Origin: Callipepla californica brunnescens
Taxonomy: Eukaryota > Chordata > Aves > Galliformes > Odontophoridae
Length of the DNA stretch: 64,000 nt
Assembly: GCA_023055505.1 (NCBI GenBank)
Contig: JALIRH010000006.1
Location: 26,819,105-26,883,104, forward strand
Direction: 5' to 3'
A program made the position numbers and the translations under genes. Below are positions 60,488 through 64,000 of the stretch, in pieces. Under the pieces are notes generated by a model that saw only the letters and a program-made list of their open reading frames with translations, was not told the origin of the DNA and searched no databases. Each line of letters starts with the position of its first letter. Within the stretch, counting starts at the first letter, position 1.

Positions 60488-63070
60488 CACAGACACTGAA
60501 TTCCTCAAGCTACTAGCAGAAGACGAGAGATTTATGAAAATTTTTATAAGAAATATAGGACCTAACTTTTCTGATGCAGTGCACTAGGATTCCTACTATT
60601 TTCATTGAGATCTAGAGAAATAAGAGTGTCTAACCTGAAACAGAAGCTGTGAATTTAGACAGTTTATGCAAGTAAAATAGTGGCCAGCAGTAAACGTGTT
60701 GACACTGATGCGAGTTTTCTCCTGTCTGAATTACTAATTTTTAGTGAAAAACCATCATTATAATACTGTCATTCATTGTTTGAGGCTGTATCATTTTTTA
60801 ACACTTGGAGTACAATGGTCCATGAACTATGTGCACTGTGTTGGCTCCTCAGCAACATAATCTAATCTCCACCACTGCACGCTAAGAGGTACTCTTACCC
60901 AAAAGAGTAATGAAGAGTTTTGCCAAATGGCAGCTGTATGGGTTTCAGAGGAGAAGCTCTTGTCCTTTCTGTCTCAGAAGTTCTGCTCAGCTCAGCATGT
61001 CTTATAGCAGTTAAGAAAAAGGAATACTTTTCTATACATTTGTTATGAATACTGAATTCACAACAAGCTGTACCTCTACATCAGCAAAGTCCTCAGCACT
61101 GCTTTTTCTGCAGTTTTATCAATTTTATTGCTGAGTTCCCCTTTTATTTTAATAGCACTTAGGCAATAAGAAAGAAGTTTCTGTAATATTCTTTACTGAA
61201 AAAATATATTTGAATGATTGATCTTTCTTAAAAACTGTTAATAAATCAAAAGCTCATTTAGTATTAGGGCTATTTTATTGTACTTTTGATGGAGAAAACA
61301 AGAGATACCAAGACAGTATCTATGCTGTTTAAGAAGTTTACTTATGCCTTGAATTACATTCCTCTGGAGAATCTATTTGTATCTATATTTTGTCTTTGCT
61401 CTGGTCCATCTCCATAGCAACATGTTTGTTCCTATGGAGAACCTGGGTGAATAATTTCAAATTGAGCCTGAGTTTTTTAAAACAAGGTTTCTGTTCTCTG
61501 AAAAATAACTCTGTGCTAAAACAATTTTAGAAACCTCAAAAATAAACATACTTTTGCCCATGTTTCTTTTGCCCTACTGTATTCATGGTTAGCTCTGTAC
61601 TACCCTTTGATCTTTCTTTCCTGTGATGTTCAGACTGGGAGCAGGCTTCTCCACATGACTTCAACAGCTGTTATAAAATCTGGTGGGGATTTTTTCATTC
61701 CAATTTGAACAGCTCACTCACTGTAGTCACAATGCTGTTATATATGCCCATTCCAAGTTTTTGCTCAGAAACTGGAACCCTTACTTAAAAAAAAAAAATC
61801 ACTCATGAAAAGAGAGGAAGAGAAGAGGGCAAGATGACTTTAAAAGTATTTTCAACATAATATAGGTCACTTTAGGCTTCATCTTAAAATTATAGTTAAT
61901 ATCATATTTGTAGACGTTATGTCTTTGGTAATAGGGAAAGACTCTATGTCTTGGACTGTCTATTGCTACAAAGTAATGACATTAAAAACTGTTTTATAAA
62001 TACAGACTGTCGCTTCTTAACAGTAGGGCTAGTGAAACAAATTTCCTTCACATACACATCTAGATAATACTAAAAATAAGGAGGCTATTTCTGTCAAAAT
62101 GTATTGGACAATAAAATAAAAGAATATTCAGAGAAAAAAATCCTAAGAAACAATAATCCCTAATTGTATCATATGTTTTTTAATCATGAGTTTTCACAGA
62201 CCAGTAGGTTTTTTAGATCTGGTAGTAAAATGATTCATCCACATTTCCACGCAAATAATGTCAGGAATTCTCATGGAAACGTCAAACTTATTTGACCAAA
62301 GTCAGCTTTCCTACATTGCACAATATTGCAAAACTGAAAAATTTGTCTAGAAACTGGTAAAAAAAGAAAGCACCCTAGTTTTGCATAATTGCTCAGGTGA
62401 TGATTAGTCAACTGAATCCAGCTCAGAGAAACTTATCAGACTTACTGCTGAGCAGTTTGAACAATTCCATAACATTTTATAACACACAGTATCTGCATCG
62501 TTTGGAGGCAATGAGGCTTTCATTCCTTATGCCAGCTATTCAGGCCTATCTGATTCCCAAGAAGTTTTCACAGATGGTCCACTCCAACCTGTTCTTTTTC
62601 TGTTTCCCCTGGATTTGTACTTTTTTAGGCATTTCCCATCTCCATGCACTAAGATCTTTAAATAGGTGGAATATTCTGGTGGAGGGAATGAATACTCTTG
62701 TTCTGCCTCCAGATTCTTTCCCAGTGATGCCACATGCACATTAGAGCTAGCTTGTGGATACTTCAAAATGAAGCAGAAAGTTAAAAAGTAAATTATGGAT
62801 CTCTTCTATACAGGTGAGTCACTGCTGAATTTCAATCATAAACTACAAACAATAAAAAAAGATAAATGAAGTGTCAACGTTTTAATTACCAGTAACAGAC
62901 AACGGTTTTATACAGACAACATTGTCTCCTTTAAACTACAAAAATATATTCCTTTATCAGATAGGTGCCTTGCCATCAACCAACAGAAAAAGCTTTAAAA
63001 ATCTACATGATTATGTAAGCAGGATACACAATGCTGAATGTAGTTTGCAAATATCAGTCAGAGCAATATA

Positions 63071-63086
63071 TTTGCAATCCACTGAT

Positions 63087-63128
<42 letters not shown>

Positions 63129-63137
63129 CAATCCACT
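63071..63137 (+). mobile_element. Orphan poly(A) insertion with 13-bp direct repeats
   Basis: TTTGCAATCCACT at 63071-63083 is repeated exactly at 63125-63137. Between them are only GATAGC and 35 A (63090-63124). This is the layout of a target-site duplication around a retroposed poly(A) tail whose body is almost wholly truncated. Confidence 0.6.
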
Positions 63138-64000
63138 TGAATTCTGTGGAAACCAGAAAGAAAAATGTTACTCGGTACTGAGGAACTTTGAATCCCAGTC
63201 TGTTTTTTAAAATGTGTGTTTCAGTGTTTGTTCACCATATTCACTAGCAGAGCCTATTAGTATTTGCCATTCAGTACTTCTGCTTGAAAAAATCCATGAA
63301 AACCTACAGAAACTAGGAAGAGTATGTTCATCAGTTTAAAGGTACTGAAGATAGCTTGAAATTTTACTCAATTTTATACAATTCTAGGGGTTTTTTTTTT
63401 CCATCCTAAAATTCAAACTGATAAATATATCCTTCACTGTAACATCACTGTATCATCCCACAGTGGAAATCATGGACATTCATCAACTCTTGGGAATATA
63501 TCTTGAACAGAACAGTGAAGTACCAAAAGGTATTTTTTGGTGCCAGATGAAGAAATAGAATTAACAGTTAAGTCAGGAATAAAATATTAAGCTGTGAGAA
63601 GAAAAAAGTTAACATCAGACTCATTTCAAGAGCAGCAAATGCGATCAGCAGATCTCACACACAGCTTTGAAAAATCTGATGAAGAGATAATTCAATGAGA
63701 GTAATTGAAGAGGTAAACAGTTGTTTCCCTACAAAGGAATATCTGGAGACTCACCATTTTCTATCGTACAGTCATGGATAAATAAGTTCCTCTCTTCAAA
63801 TCCAGGAACTGTTTCTAAATGTGTGGAGACATCATAGTGAGCCCCTGGGAATACTGAATGTATTCTGGATCACATAACAACTGAATGCCTCTTAGCTGCG
63901 GTTAAATTGGAATCTATGTCATAGTAGAGGTTGTATGAGGATACATAGGATATAAGCAAACATATGACCAGATACAGCAGCTAATGAACAGAATATAATA

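Larger units (their letters stand above)
56150..64000. other. Intergenic AT-rich DNA to window end
   Basis: No supported exon on either strand. It holds an AAAAAT run (57011-57045), A16 near 59988, an isolated TATA-type promoter signature at 60467-60487 and the poly(A) insertion at 63071-63137. The GC-rich first exon expected for the next gene is not here. Confidence 0.6.

Noticed and set aside
62397..62744. 115-codon plus-strand frame before a CAG|GTGAGT at 62813
   Set aside because: The frame stops about 70 bp before the donor and no protein is recognised.
1..64000. Endogenous retrovirus, tRNA, rRNA or snoRNA genes
   Set aside because: No gag/pol/env-like frames, no paired LTRs with a primer-binding site, and no cloverleaf or conserved RNA motifs were recognised by eye.

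Overview
The window is vertebrate nuclear DNA and looks avian, most likely chicken or a close galliform. It is AT-rich and gene-poor. Its interspersed repeats are mainly 5'-truncated CR1 LINE tails ending in the ATTCTRTG-type octamer, plus short mariner-type elements with inverted repeats. I see no SINEs of mammalian type, no prokaryotic features, and no rRNA, tRNA or CRISPR array.

Only one protein gene can be supported: MACC1 (metastasis-associated in colon cancer 1, paralogue of SH3BP4). It lies on the minus strand between about 14.07 kb and the left edge. Five coding exons join in phase with GT-AG borders at 14068-14015, 12518-12404, 10011-7976, 6212-6024 and 2140-1925. The predicted protein has 869 residues, close to the roughly 850 of the human protein, and keeps the order NPF motifs, ZU5, UPA, divergent SH3, death-domain-like C terminus. 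The left 1.9 kb would be 3' UTR and downstream flank.

From 14.1 to 64 kb there is no convincing coding sequence. The part up to about 31-34 kb is probably the 5' non-coding intron(s) of MACC1. Two candidate minus-strand first exons with promoter-like motifs are proposed, at 31.1-30.87 kb (ZNF143-like site, GC box and E-box, then a GTGAGT donor) and about 33.67-33.59 kb (ETS site, then GAG|GTAAGT). Further right is intergenic DNA toward the next gene (ITGB8 in other vertebrates, by synteny). It holds CR1 and mariner fragments, microsatellites, a 33-bp C run, a poly(A) insertion flanked by a 13-bp direct repeat, and an isolated TATA box next to an ATF4/C-EBP-type element at 60.47 kb.

The most interesting structural signals are two CR1 copies 6 kb apart that share sequence beyond their normal 3' end (3' transduction or local duplication), a CR1 nested in a mariner inside a MACC1 intron, and the orphan poly(A) insertion, which is unusual in a bird genome. 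I found no evidence of a new multi-gene system.
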